Origin: Collinsella sp. AM34-10 | GTDB lineage: Bacteria > Actinomycetota > Coriobacteriia > Coriobacteriales > Coriobacteriaceae | DNA: 64,000 nucleotides | Assembly: GCF_003469185.1 (NCBI RefSeq) | Contig: NZ_QSIL01000001.1 | Span: 1-64,000 of the forward strand | Direction: 5' to 3' | Part shown: positions 15,936 through 24,710 of the stretch, piece by piece | Numbering within the stretch: position 1 is the first letter of the stretch | How the letters are laid out: each line of letters opens with the position of its first letter | Position numbers and translations under genes: made by a program | The notes under the pieces: model-generated | What the model was told of the DNA's origin: nothing | Database searches by the model: none | Seen by the model: only the letters and a program-made list of their open reading frames with translations

Positions 15936-16644
15936 ACCAGGGTGTTCTGGCGGTTGAGGACTCGATGGCCTCGTGGCGCTTGAGCTCGCGGCGCATGGTT
16001 TGTGAGTTGAGCCAGGCTGCCTGCCAGCCACGGATGGGGTAGCGCGTCTGGTCGAGCTCAAACTGCGTATATCCGCTGGCGTTGATGATCATTGCCCCGC
16101 ATGCATGTTGACGCTCACGCTGAAAGTCGCGACCATAGCATTGGTGCACATGCCCGTGCACCATGTAGTCGGGATTCCAGGATTCGAGCGCTGTGTTAAA
16201 GCATTCAAATCCTCGATGTGGCAGATCATCCAGATCGCCCATGCCGGCGGCGGGCGCATGGGTCAGCAGGATGTCGCAGCCGCCGACCATCCTCACTTTG
16301 CGTGACAGCTTGCGCACGCGCTTGGCCATCTCGCGCTCGGTGTACATGTTGGCGCCATCTCGGTAGCGCATGGAGCCGCCAAGCCCCGCAATGCGGACGC
16401 CGCGATACACGTAAACGGAGTCTTCGACACAGATACAGCCGCCTGGTGCATGACGCGCGTAGCGGTCATCGTGATTGCCGCGAACGTAGATGAGCGGTTT
16501 GTTGATGACGGTGACCAAGAACTCAAGATAATCCGGGTCCAGATCGCCAGCGGACAAAATCAGGTCGACACCCTCAAAGCGTTCCTTGCGAAAGCACTCC
16601 CATAGGCATCGTTCTTCGGTATCGGCTATGGCAAGGATTTTCAT
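15934..16644 (-). CDS. Calcineurin-like metallophosphoesterase
   Basis: 236 residues. Motifs in order: I-A-D-T-E-E near residue 8, G-D-L-D near 33, G-N-H-D-D near 57, T-H-A-P near 130 and G-H-V-H near 165. The usual D-x-H of the first metal site reads D-x-E, so the metal site or substrate may be unusual. Substrate cannot be told from sequence. The ATG at 16644 overlaps the stop codon of the upstream ParB-like/BMP gene as ATGA, so the two are translationally coupled and probably work together. Confidence 0.8.
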   Translation of the reverse strand: MKILAIADTEERCLWECFRKERFEGVDLILSAGDLDPDYLEFLVTVINKPLIYVRGNHDDRYARHAPGGCICVEDSVYVYRGVRIAGLGGSMRYRDGANMYTEREMAKRVRKLSRKVRMVGGCDILLTHAPAAGMGDLDDLPHRGFECFNTALESWNPDYMVHGHVHQCYGRDFQRERQHACGAMIINASGYTQFELDQTRYPIRGWQAAWLNSQTMRRELKRHEAIESSTARTPW

Positions 16645-18557
16645 AGGGCGTGGACCTTCGGCTCATCGTTGGGCTGCGGAATGGTGCCCACCACGTTGTC
16701 GGCCAACCAGTCCATCTCGACGATTTGAGTGCTCGGCAGTGGGGGAAAGCCCTCGATCTGCACCACGCCGTCTTGGCTATGGAGCTCGCCGCCAAATGGA
16801 TTGATGGAGCCCTCGACAATGCCATTGCGCAGTAGCTGAACGAGCTTGCGCGTCTGATAGGGCAGGCCTGGAGCGTAGCGAATATCGATAACGCCCGAAC
16901 TCATGCCATACCAGTAGTTGACGGCGCGAACCTGGCTGTCGTCACTGGTCTCATCCCAGGTGCCATGCAGCAGGCTTCGCACGATAAGCTCGTAGTAACG
17001 GCCCCAGTTCCATACCGGCATGGCAATGCCGGCAACCTTGCCATCGACCAAGCGGTGGAGTCCGTAGGCCGTGGGGTCTTCGAGCGGCTTTGACATGTCG
17101 GCGCCGGACATGACGCTTACGCCTTCGCGGCACATGGCCTCGGCAAGGCCACCGGCGGGCACATCGCCCCAGGTCAGGATAATTTGCGCACGGGGATCGA
17201 GTAGCGAGGCTCCAATCGCAAAGGCGTTGATCTCGCTGAGTGCGCCCGAGGCGAAGACCGACGCGTGGTAACCGATGCGGTGGTTGTCCGCCATGCTGGC
17301 GGCAAGGGCGCCCAGGAGGAACTTGGCCTCGTACATCTTGCCAAAGTACGAACGGACGCTTTGGTGGGGAAGGCCGATAGAGCAGTTGAGGAACCGAACC
17401 TGGGGATACTCAACGGCAGCCCTGAGCGTGTATTCCATCAGGCGGTGCGAGGTCGAGAAGATGACGCTGTCTCCATGTTTGACAGCCGTTTCCACGGCGG
17501 CGTAGAACACGTCCGGATCGTGGCAGTCCTCGAACGCCTCGGTGCGCACGATACCGCCAAAGTGCTCATCGAGATACTGACGCCCTTGGTCGTGCAGGCT
17601 GTCCCAGCTCGACGTCGCACAGGGGAACTCATGGATAAAGGCGATGCGCAGGGGATTGGCCGCCGAATAGACGGTCTTGCCCATAAAGAAGTTGAGCACG
17701 CCGGAGGTGGACTTGGCGGGCGACTCTTCCTCATCGACGCTCGGTGCTTCGACAAGATCGACCTTGTCCTCGTTATTCTTGCCGGCAATGACCAGCTCAC
17801 GCCAAATCTTACACAGGCGGTTTACGACGATATCCGTCGGCGTATCCAGCAGGCGGTCCTGGTTGTACACATTGAGGTAGACGAGCATGGCGTCTGCGGG
17901 CGTAATGTCCAGGTGGTCGCCGCCCGCGCGAAAGTAGGCGCGCTTAAAGAGTAGGAAGGTGTGGCGCAGGTAGTCGACCTTTTTCTGCGGCCATTTTTCG
18001 ATAAGGTCCTGACCGAGCATCTTGGCGAGCGTCTCGTAGCTTCCCTCGCGCGAGAACTCGATCTCGTATAGGGGGCAGACGCGCCAAAACGCGCAGAACT
18101 CACCGTACAGGCGGCTTTCGACGGAATCCCACGTGCCGGGGTAGAGACGGGTGACCTTGGCCGAAACCGTCGGGGCGTCCAGGAATTTGAGGACACTGAC
18201 GCGCTTGTTGCCCTCTTGGACGTAAAACCGATGCATGAACTCGGTGACGATGACGGGATCGCGATAGCCCTCGGTCACCTGGATGTCGTAGAGGTTGGAC
18301 CACTTGCGGGCGAACTCCGTGCTAAACGGCAGCAAGGGCATAAAGTTGCATGAAAAGGCCGACTGACGGCCCTTGGTAACCGTGCCGACGACCATTTCGA
18401 GCGGAATGTCTCTCAGGCCGACATTCTCTCGCTGGCCCAAGGGGAGCTGGGCAACCAAGCTATCGAGGTCCGTAAGGTACGGATGCTCGCTTTGACTAAT
18501 GGCGCGTCGACGTCCTTGCTCGCCGCGCTTGCGTGCTTGACGATAGGCCTCTTCCAT
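16641..18557 (-). CDS. ParB-like domain fused to a BMP-family ligand-binding domain
   Basis: 638 residues. The N-terminal part (about 35-130) carries a ParB/sulfiredoxin-like segment with D-P-V-I-V-T-E and V-Q-E-G-N-K-R-V-S-V-L-K. The C-terminal part (about 305-600) resembles BMP/Med periplasmic-type binding proteins: R-I-A-F-I-H-E, then G-Y-H-A-S-V-F-A-S-G and a final S-G-V-I-D-I-R-Y. There is no signal peptide or lipobox, unlike true BMP lipoproteins, so it should be cytoplasmic, perhaps a sensor or DNA-linked regulator. It overlaps the phosphoesterase gene by 4 nt. Domain calls are from motif resemblance and need a profile search. Confidence 0.6.
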   Translation of the reverse strand: MEEAYRQARKRGEQGRRRAISQSEHPYLTDLDSLVAQLPLGQRENVGLRDIPLEMVVGTVTKGRQSAFSCNFMPLLPFSTEFARKWSNLYDIQVTEGYRDPVIVTEFMHRFYVQEGNKRVSVLKFLDAPTVSAKVTRLYPGTWDSVESRLYGEFCAFWRVCPLYEIEFSREGSYETLAKMLGQDLIEKWPQKKVDYLRHTFLLFKRAYFRAGGDHLDITPADAMLVYLNVYNQDRLLDTPTDIVVNRLCKIWRELVIAGKNNEDKVDLVEAPSVDEEESPAKSTSGVLNFFMGKTVYSAANPLRIAFIHEFPCATSSWDSLHDQGRQYLDEHFGGIVRTEAFEDCHDPDVFYAAVETAVKHGDSVIFSTSHRLMEYTLRAAVEYPQVRFLNCSIGLPHQSVRSYFGKMYEAKFLLGALAASMADNHRIGYHASVFASGALSEINAFAIGASLLDPRAQIILTWGDVPAGGLAEAMCREGVSVMSGADMSKPLEDPTAYGLHRLVDGKVAGIAMPVWNWGRYYELIVRSLLHGTWDETSDDSQVRAVNYWYGMSSGVIDIRYAPGLPYQTRKLVQLLRNGIVEGSINPFGGELHSQDGVVQIEGFPPLPSTQIVEMDWLADNVVGTIPQPNDEPKVHAL

Positions 18558-18612
18558 AGTTTTGCTCCCTTAGTCGTTTAAACAACTATATGAACCATGG
18601 TACCACGAATGA

Positions 18613-18651
18613 AAACCACCACAAAGGTGCCTGTCCCCTTTGTGGTGGTTT
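18613..18651. repeat. REP-like palindrome, copy 1
   Basis: A 15-bp stem AAACCACCACAAAGG and its complement around TGCCTGTCC. The 39-nt unit is identical to one at 21607-21645. It overlaps the stop codon of the mscS-like gene. The GTGCCTGTCCCC centre resembles REP sequences mobilised by RAYT transposases, but no such transposase is in the window. Confidence 0.65.
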
Positions 18652-19417
18652 AGGCGATGATGGGGGCGATGGCGCGAATGCAGGCGTCGGCCGCCGTGAA
18701 AGTGGTGCTGTCGTCGCTGACGATAAAGATGATCTTGCCCTTAATGCCAAAGTCGCCGATCTCGCTAAAGAGCACGTAGGGCTCCTTGTCAAAGCTCGAG
18801 ATGGGAAGCACGGCGGCCTTGGTGGCGCTGGTCAGCTCGTCTGCCAGCGCGTCGAGCGAGGCCCACTTGGATGTGTCCTTTACGGCAACGGGCACAGCCA
18901 CACGCCCAAAGGGCATGAGATGCACGAGCGTGTTCTTGGAGATATTTGAGTTGGGGACGATGATGGTCTGCCCGCAGGCGTCCTCGATGGTCGTATGACG
19001 CCAGGTGATGTCCTGGACCACGCCCGACACGCCACCGACTTCGATATTGTCGCCGGGCTTGATGATGCCCATAAAGGTTACCTGCATGCCGCCGATAAGG
19101 TTTGAGAGCGTGTCCTGAAAGCCGAGCGAGATGGCGATGCCGCCGACGCCAAGAGCGGCGACGAGGGCGTTTGCGTTAATGCCAAAGCAGTTGTCGAGGA
19201 TAAAGCTGCCGCCGATCATCCAGATGACGGCGCGCGCAATGTTGATGAAGATACTCGATGCCGGAAGCGGGTTGTCGTCGCGGTTGAGCAGGTGGCGCAG
19301 GGTCTTGGATACGACCTTGGTGGCGATGGCGGTGCCTATTACCAAGATGCCGGCCCAGATGATGTTGTGGACCCACCGTTGTTCAAAGAAATGAAGAATC
19401 GGTTCAAACAATTCCAT
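18650..19417 (-). CDS. MscS-family small-conductance mechanosensitive channel
   Basis: 255 residues. Two to three N-terminal helices (about 15-85), a pore-lining helix with A-L-V-A-A-L-G-V-G-G-I-A-I-S-L-G, then the beta domain with I-I-V-P-N-S-N-I. It opens under membrane tension to release solutes. GAGGAGG precedes the ATG. The stop codon lies inside a REP-like palindrome. Confidence 0.9.
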   Translation of the reverse strand: MELFEPILHFFEQRWVHNIIWAGILVIGTAIATKVVSKTLRHLLNRDDNPLPASSIFINIARAVIWMIGGSFILDNCFGINANALVAALGVGGIAISLGFQDTLSNLIGGMQVTFMGIIKPGDNIEVGGVSGVVQDITWRHTTIEDACGQTIIVPNSNISKNTLVHLMPFGRVAVPVAVKDTSKWASLDALADELTSATKAAVLPISSFDKEPYVLFSEIGDFGIKGKIIFIVSDDSTTFTAADACIRAIAPIIA

Positions 19418-19460
19418 GTTGGGAAAACCTCCTCATGATCGTCCAACCATGATACCCACC

Positions 19461-19494
19461 AAAAGCCCGTCCGATCACATTCGGACGGGCTTTT
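19461..19494 (-). terminator. Terminator of the 5'-nucleotidase gene
   Basis: A perfect 14-bp stem (19461-19474 with 19481-19494), 6-nt loop, with A/T runs on both sides, 50 nt downstream of the 5'-nucleotidase stop codon. Confidence 0.85.
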
Positions 19495-19545
19495 GCGCTC
19501 GATATAAGGTTTGTACGGCGGGGCTGCAAGGCCCGGCGGTGTAGC

Positions 19546-21582
19546 TTAGCGGCGGCGCTTCCAGATAATGCCGAGAACGATGATGACGATGCCGCCGATA
19601 AGGCATGCGCCGACCACGGTCGGCGTACGGTCTCCCGTTGCGGCAAGCTTACCGGCCGTCTTCTTGGTGGTGATCTGCGTGGTCGTCGTGCCGGGTTTGG
19701 GTGAGGGCTCAGGCGTTGGGGTCGGATGGGGTGCGGGGCTCTCAGCGGAGCTAAAGCTGATGGTGCCCGCGAGCGAGGCCACCTTGTGCTCCCAGTCGTC
19801 CTGCCCGATCAATGCCCTCAGCGCTGCCTCGCACGTACCCCACTCGGTGAGCTTCTTGGCGTTTGCGAAGGTGGGGAAGTCGGTCGTGTTGGTGATGATG
19901 TAGTTGTTGGTGGCGACGGTATAGGTCTTGGCGGGGTCGAGCGTGCTGCCGTCTTTGGTGAGCGTGGCACTCACGATGCGCTTGCCTTCAGACTGCGTCC
20001 AGTCGATTGTTACGTTGATGCCGCCAAAGGAAAGAACGCTGCCGGAGTCGTCGGGCCACTTGTACATGTCTTGGGCTTCCTGCTCGGTGTGGCCGGCTGC
20101 GACGTAGGCTTGTTGAAGTTCGTAGCTGTCATTGCATTTGTCGCTAATTTCCAACGAGTGCTCAAGCGCTGCGAGGAAGTCCGCGCCGGTCATGGTCCAG
20201 GTCTCCAAGGTGTTGCCGTAGGGCGAGATGGCGATGACGTCGCCGGCGGTCACGTTTCCCGCCGCGATGCCGCCGCGGATGCCGCCAGCGTTCTCAATAG
20301 CAAGGTCCGCGCTCGTCAGGCCAGGGTCCGCGCCCGTCAGGGAAAGATAGGAGCCGCAAATCACGTGGCCGATGGTCTGGGCCTTGGTGGTATCGCCTTC
20401 CTTGCTGGGGCGCAGATCGGTGGTGCGCACCATCTCCCAGCCATGCGTACCCGCGGCGTCCTCGCCGTAGAAATAGTTGGTGGAGGATGTGCCGAGCACC
20501 TTGTTCGATTCGCTTTCAAAGGCATCGTCGAGTGGCTTGATTTTGTTGTTGCGAACCTCGTCAAGGATGTTCTGGTTGTTAGAGTCTGCCAAAAGGTCGT
20601 CGACGTCCTTGGCGGTGTAGAGCTTCTCGTCGCTGTCGCCTGCGGAGACCGTCACCATGTCGTCGTTGGTGGTTTCGGTACCCCTGGTGTCGTACTCATA
20701 GGGAATGGAAAGCAGACCAACCTCGGCAAAGGCGCTGCCTGCCTCGACGACGCGGACCGGCTTGCCGTCGGCCCCCGTCACGTTTTCGTCTAAGTTGATG
20801 TGCTCGTGGCCCGCGACCAGTGTATCGACCCCAACGAGCTTTGCGGCAAAGGTCTTGGCGTTGAGCGTGTGCGCGATGCAGACGATAACGTTGCAGCCCT
20901 CATCCTCGCGCAGTCGCTTGGCCTCGGCATTGATGGCGTCCGCCGCACCCGAGAACGACGTGCCCGCGACCAGGTCCGCGCGTAGCGAGGAGCCCAGCGA
21001 CTCATCCATGGCTCCGACGACGCCGACCTTAATCTTGTAGTTAAACGTGGGGCTGCCCTCGCCGTCCTTCCAAGTGCGATTGAGCGTCTTGGTGATGCTC
21101 GAGCTCCATACGCCGTTCGAGGACGTTGCATTCGCGCAGAGCATGGCGAAAGGTGTACTGGTGGCACCATTGCCGGCCATCGTGCGAAGCTTGTCCGCGC
21201 CGTAGCTCCAGTCATGGTTGCCCGGTGTGGTCGCGTCGTAGCCGTTTGCGTAGAAGGTGTTCATGAGTTCGGCGATGCTCTTGCCCTCGCTCATGGTGGC
21301 AAAGGACTGCCCGTGGAAGGTGTCGCCTGCATCGAGCAGAAAGTCGGGGGCGTTGCTTTGAGCGCTATAGAGAACCGCCAGCCCGTCAAAGCCAATGGTG
21401 CCCGTGCCCTTGCTTGCGTTGTAGCTGTACTTGTAGCTGCCGTGGATGTCGTTGGTGTGCATGACGGTTACGGCGCCGTCAATAGCGGCGGGCAGGTTCC
21501 CCGCGAAAGCGAGGCTTGGGATGCCTGTGAGCGCGCCGGCAAACAACGCGGCAGCTAACGCAAGGCGGGGGAGTCTTTTCAT
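19546..21582 (-). CDS. Surface-anchored 5'-nucleotidase/UshA-like phosphoesterase
   Basis: 678 residues, exported. A signal peptide (1 to about 25, M-K-R-L-P-R then a hydrophobic core ending A-F-A) is followed by a calcineurin-like domain with H-T-N-D-I-H-G, G-D-T-F-H-G, G-N-H-D-W and G-H-E-H-I-N, then the 5'-nucleotidase C-terminal domain. The tail is a Pro/Thr-rich spacer, L-A-A-T-G-D, a hydrophobic helix and K-R-R-R, a sortase-type wall-anchor signal with L-A-A-T-G in place of LPxTG. It probably removes phosphate from extracellular nucleotides. ATG at 21582 has AAGGAG 6 nt upstream; the frame extends to 21618 without support. Confidence 0.9.
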   Translation of the reverse strand: MKRLPRLALAAALFAGALTGIPSLAFAGNLPAAIDGAVTVMHTNDIHGSYKYSYNASKGTGTIGFDGLAVLYSAQSNAPDFLLDAGDTFHGQSFATMSEGKSIAELMNTFYANGYDATTPGNHDWSYGADKLRTMAGNGATSTPFAMLCANATSSNGVWSSSITKTLNRTWKDGEGSPTFNYKIKVGVVGAMDESLGSSLRADLVAGTSFSGAADAINAEAKRLREDEGCNVIVCIAHTLNAKTFAAKLVGVDTLVAGHEHINLDENVTGADGKPVRVVEAGSAFAEVGLLSIPYEYDTRGTETTNDDMVTVSAGDSDEKLYTAKDVDDLLADSNNQNILDEVRNNKIKPLDDAFESESNKVLGTSSTNYFYGEDAAGTHGWEMVRTTDLRPSKEGDTTKAQTIGHVICGSYLSLTGADPGLTSADLAIENAGGIRGGIAAGNVTAGDVIAISPYGNTLETWTMTGADFLAALEHSLEISDKCNDSYELQQAYVAAGHTEQEAQDMYKWPDDSGSVLSFGGINVTIDWTQSEGKRIVSATLTKDGSTLDPAKTYTVATNNYIITNTTDFPTFANAKKLTEWGTCEAALRALIGQDDWEHKVASLAGTISFSSAESPAPHPTPTPEPSPKPGTTTTQITTKKTAGKLAATGDRTPTVVGACLIGGIVIIVLGIIWKRRR

Positions 21583-21605
21583 GGCTGTCTCCTTACTCTT
21601 TAATA

Positions 21606-21646
21606 AAAACCACCACAAAGGTGCCTGTCCCCTTTGTGGTGGTTTT
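21606..21646. repeat. REP-like palindrome, copy 2
   Basis: A 16-bp stem (21606-21621 with 21631-21646) around TGCCTGTCC, identical in its 39-nt core to copy 1 at 18613-18651. It lies between the ABC ATPase gene and the 5'-nucleotidase gene. Confidence 0.65.
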
Positions 21647-21654
21647 CTAGGTCG

Positions 21655-22449
21655 TTAGCTCAGCAGCATGCGGTCGTTGGCGAGCTCGCCGCCCGAGACC
21701 TCCTCGAACTTCTGCAGCAGGTCGGCAACGGTGAGCGACTTTTTTTCGTCGCCTGCCACGTCGTAGATCACGTGACCCTCGTGCATCATGATCAGACGAT
21801 TGCCCAGACGGATGGCGTCGTTCATGTTATGCGTGACCATGAGCGTGGTCAGGTGATGCTCGTCGACGATTTCCTCGGTCAGATTGAGCACCTTAGAGGC
21901 CGTCTTGGGGTCGAGCGCCGCGGTGTGCTCGTCGAGCAGCAGCAGGCGTGGCTTGGTGAGCGTGGCCATGAGCAGGGTGAGTGCCTGGCGCTGGCCGCCC
22001 GAGAGCAGGCCGACCTTGGCGTTGAGGCGCGTGTCCAGACCAAGGTCCAGGCGCTTGAGCAGTTCAACGTACTCGTCCTTCTCGGCCTTGGTGACGCCCC
22101 ACGAAAGACCGCGACGCTGGCCGCGGCGCTTGGCGAGGGCCAGGTTCTCGGCGATCTGCATGTCGGCTGCGGTGCCGCGCATGGGGTCCTGGAACACGCG
22201 GCCCAGGTACTTGGCGCGCTGCGACTCGCTCAGACGCGAGATGTCGGTGCCGTCGAGCTCGATAACGCCCGAATCGAGCGGATATACGCCGGCGATCATG
22301 TTGAGCAGCGTGGATTTGCCGGCGCCGTTGCCGCCGATCACGGTCACAAAGTCGCCATCGTTGAGGGTAAGGTCGACGCCGGTGAGAGCGCGCTTCTCGG
22401 TGACGGTGCCCTTGTTAAAGGTCTTCTTGACGTGCGAGAGCTTAAGCAT
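21655..22449 (-). CDS. ABC transporter ATP-binding protein, TrpZ-like
   Basis: 264 residues. Walker A G-G-N-G-A-G-K-S-T near residue 39, signature L-S-G-G-Q-R-Q near 145 and Walker B L-L-L-L-D-E-H near 165. It powers uptake by the adjacent permease and lipoprotein. ATG at 22449 overlaps the permease stop by 8 nt and matches the family start M-L-K-L-S-H-V-K-K-T-F; the frame remains open upstream to 22521 but inside the permease gene. Confidence 0.9.
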   Translation of the reverse strand: MLKLSHVKKTFNKGTVTEKRALTGVDLTLNDGDFVTVIGGNGAGKSTLLNMIAGVYPLDSGVIELDGTDISRLSESQRAKYLGRVFQDPMRGTAADMQIAENLALAKRRGQRRGLSWGVTKAEKDEYVELLKRLDLGLDTRLNAKVGLLSGGQRQALTLLMATLTKPRLLLLDEHTAALDPKTASKVLNLTEEIVDEHHLTTLMVTHNMNDAIRLGNRLIMMHEGHVIYDVAGDEKKSLTVADLLQKFEEVSGGELANDRMLLS

Positions 22450-23365
22450 CTGCCTCATCCCCCTTCGTATAGGAGCTGCGGAGCTTATAGCGCTCCCAAA
22501 CCACAGGCACGCACAGGGCAACGGCGACGATCACGGCGGAGAGCAGCTTCATGTCGTTGGCGTCCATGCCCAGCTGCAGCACGATGGCACGGATGAGGAA
22601 GTAGACCACGGAGCCAAAGACGGCAGAGGCCAGACGGACGGAGAACTGCGTGAGTCCGCCGGGCAGCAGGCGGCCGAGCACCTCGCCGATGACGATGGCG
22701 GCAAGACCGATAACGATGGCGCCGGTGCCCATACCAATGTCGGCATACTTTTGGCTCTGGCAGATAAGCGCGCCAGAGAGGCCGATGAGGGCGTTGGAGA
22801 GCACGAGGGCGATCATCTTGGTGGAGTTGGTGTTGACGCCCAATGCGCGGATCATGTACTCGTTGTTGCCGGTGGCGCGCAGTGCGGAGCCGATCTCGGT
22901 GCCAAAGAACCAGTACAGGATGGCGACGATGGCCACGGCCAGCACAATGCCCAGGATGATGGCGACGGTGGACTGCGGCAGACCCGTCATGTTGCTGACG
23001 GCCGAGAACACGGTGCCCTTGGCAAGGATGGGCGTATTGGATTTGCCCATGATGCGCAGGTTGATGGACCACAGGCTGATCTGGGTGAGGATTCCGGCGA
23101 GGATCGCGGGAATCTCAAAGACGGTGGTCAAAATGCCCGTGACGGCGCCCGCGATGGCACCGGCACACATGCCGGCCAAAACGGCGAGCAGCGGGTCGAC
23201 GTTGTCATTGACGATGAGTACGGCGCAGACGCAGCCGCCGAGGGCAAAGCTGCCGTCGCAGGTCATATCGGGGATGTCGAGCAGGCGGAACGTGATAAAC
23301 ACGCCAAGCACCATAATGCCCCAGAGGACGCCCTGAGAAACGGCGCCCTGCAATGCAATAAGCAT
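22442..23365 (-). CDS. ABC transporter permease, TrpY-like
   Basis: 307 residues with eight to nine predicted membrane helices, of the BPD_transp_2 (branched-chain type) permease group that pairs with PF04392-type binding proteins. Contains the E-x-x-G-x-x-L-R-A-T-G coupling motif (E-I-G-S-A-L-R-A-T-G). Downstream of the lipoprotein gene and overlapping the ATPase gene. Substrate unknown; tryptophan or another aromatic amino acid is possible by analogy with TrpXYZ. Confidence 0.88.
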   Translation of the reverse strand: MLIALQGAVSQGVLWGIMVLGVFITFRLLDIPDMTCDGSFALGGCVCAVLIVNDNVDPLLAVLAGMCAGAIAGAVTGILTTVFEIPAILAGILTQISLWSINLRIMGKSNTPILAKGTVFSAVSNMTGLPQSTVAIILGIVLAVAIVAILYWFFGTEIGSALRATGNNEYMIRALGVNTNSTKMIALVLSNALIGLSGALICQSQKYADIGMGTGAIVIGLAAIVIGEVLGRLLPGGLTQFSVRLASAVFGSVVYFLIRAIVLQLGMDANDMKLLSAVIVAVALCVPVVWERYKLRSSYTKGDEADA

Positions 23366-23469
23366 GCTTCATACCTCCTAGGATAGGGTGGACACGTGAG
23401 TCACCATGATAGCGGTAACAATGTATAAAAGAGCTGCGGCCGGATGTTTTGACTCATCCGAAACAAGCA

Positions 23470-23498
23470 GGGCGAACGCCGGTCTTTGGCGTTCGCCC
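23470..23498 (-). terminator. Internal hairpin between binding protein and permease
   Basis: A perfect 11-bp stem GGGCGAACGCC/GGCGTTCGCCC with a 7-nt loop, weak T run on the minus strand. Likely lowers expression of the permease and ATPase relative to the binding protein. Confidence 0.6.
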
Positions 23499-23569
23499 CT
23501 GTGGCTCAGATATTGAATAACACGTCAACGGCGCGAGTGCGGGTCCTAGACGCGTTACCGCGCATGGCG

Positions 23570-24550
23570 CTACTCGTCCAGAGCGGAAAGGTCGATGCCC
23601 AGCGCCTCGGCCATCTCGTCGTTCTTGACGACGACCAGGTCCTTGCTCGAGAGGTGCTTGATCGGCATATCCTCGGGCTTGGCCTCGCCCTTCAGGATCT
23701 TAACGGCCATCTCGCCCGCGGCGTAGCCCAGGTCCTCATAGTTGATGGAGAGGGTGAACAGGCCGCCGGCCATGCACATGCCCTCCTCGCCGGTTACGAA
23801 GGGGAGCTTATTCTCCTTGCAGATCTGGCCGACCTGCGAAGCGCCCGCGGCGATGGTGTTATCGGTGGGGGAGTACAGCGCGTCGACCTTGCCCACGGCA
23901 GATTCGACGACGGACTGGATCTCGTTGGAGCTCGAGACGGTGAAGTCGGTGTAGTCCAGGCCCAGCTTGTCGAGCTCCTTCTTGGCGGCCTTGATCTGGA
24001 CGTCGGAGTTGGACTCGGCGGTGCAGTAGAGCAGACCGACCTTCTTTACGTCGGGCAGGACCTTCTGCATCATCTCGAGCTGCTCGGCGACCGGGGTGAG
24101 GTCGGAGGCGCCAGTGACGTTGGTGCCGGGCTTTTCGTTGTCCTGGACCAGGCCCGAGGCGGCGTAGTCGGTGATGGCGCAACCCACGATGGGGATATCG
24201 GCGGTGGCGCCGGCGGCGGCCTGCGCGGCGGGCGTAGCGATGGCGTAGATCAGGTCGACGCCATCGCCCACGAACTTGTCGGCGATGGACTTACACGTGG
24301 ACTGGTCATTCTGGGCGTTCTTCTGGTCGATTTTGACCTTAAGGCCGCTCTTCTTGATGGCCTTGACGAAGCCGTCGTTGGCGGCGTCGAGTGCGGAGTG
24401 CTCGGTGAGCTGCAGAATGCCGACGGTGTAGTCGGAACCGGCGGCAGCAGAGCCGGAACCAGAGTTGCCGCCGCATCCGGCGAGCGGAGCGAGCACGAGC
24501 AGGCCGGCAGAGACCAGAAGGCTCCTGCGGCTGATGGTGATGTCCTTCAT
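23570..24550 (-). CDS. ABC substrate-binding lipoprotein, TrpX-like
   Basis: 326 residues, PF04392-type ABC_sub_bind. Signal peptide with lipobox L-A-G-C (Cys near residue 26), a Gly/Ser linker, then two lobes; Y-T-V-G-I-L-Q-L-T-E-H opens the first. It captures the substrate outside the membrane. ATG at 24550 follows a GGGGG ribosome site. First gene of the three-gene importer operon. Substrate inferred only by family. Confidence 0.9.
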   Translation of the reverse strand: MKDITISRRSLLVSAGLLVLAPLAGCGGNSGSGSAAAGSDYTVGILQLTEHSALDAANDGFVKAIKKSGLKVKIDQKNAQNDQSTCKSIADKFVGDGVDLIYAIATPAAQAAAGATADIPIVGCAITDYAASGLVQDNEKPGTNVTGASDLTPVAEQLEMMQKVLPDVKKVGLLYCTAESNSDVQIKAAKKELDKLGLDYTDFTVSSSNEIQSVVESAVGKVDALYSPTDNTIAAGASQVGQICKENKLPFVTGEEGMCMAGGLFTLSINYEDLGYAAGEMAVKILKGEAKPEDMPIKHLSSKDLVVVKNDEMAEALGIDLSALDE

Positions 24551-24710
24551 ATCGTTACCCCCAGTATAGAAATGGCTGGAAACACTGCACTCAAACAAAG
24601 TGCAAGTGGAACTATAGTAGCGCGGATGTCCATTTTTACAATAACCTGGCGGGTTTTTTAATACAGAACCGGATGGGCGGTACGGGTAGTCGAATGGACG
24701 GCGGAGGTTC

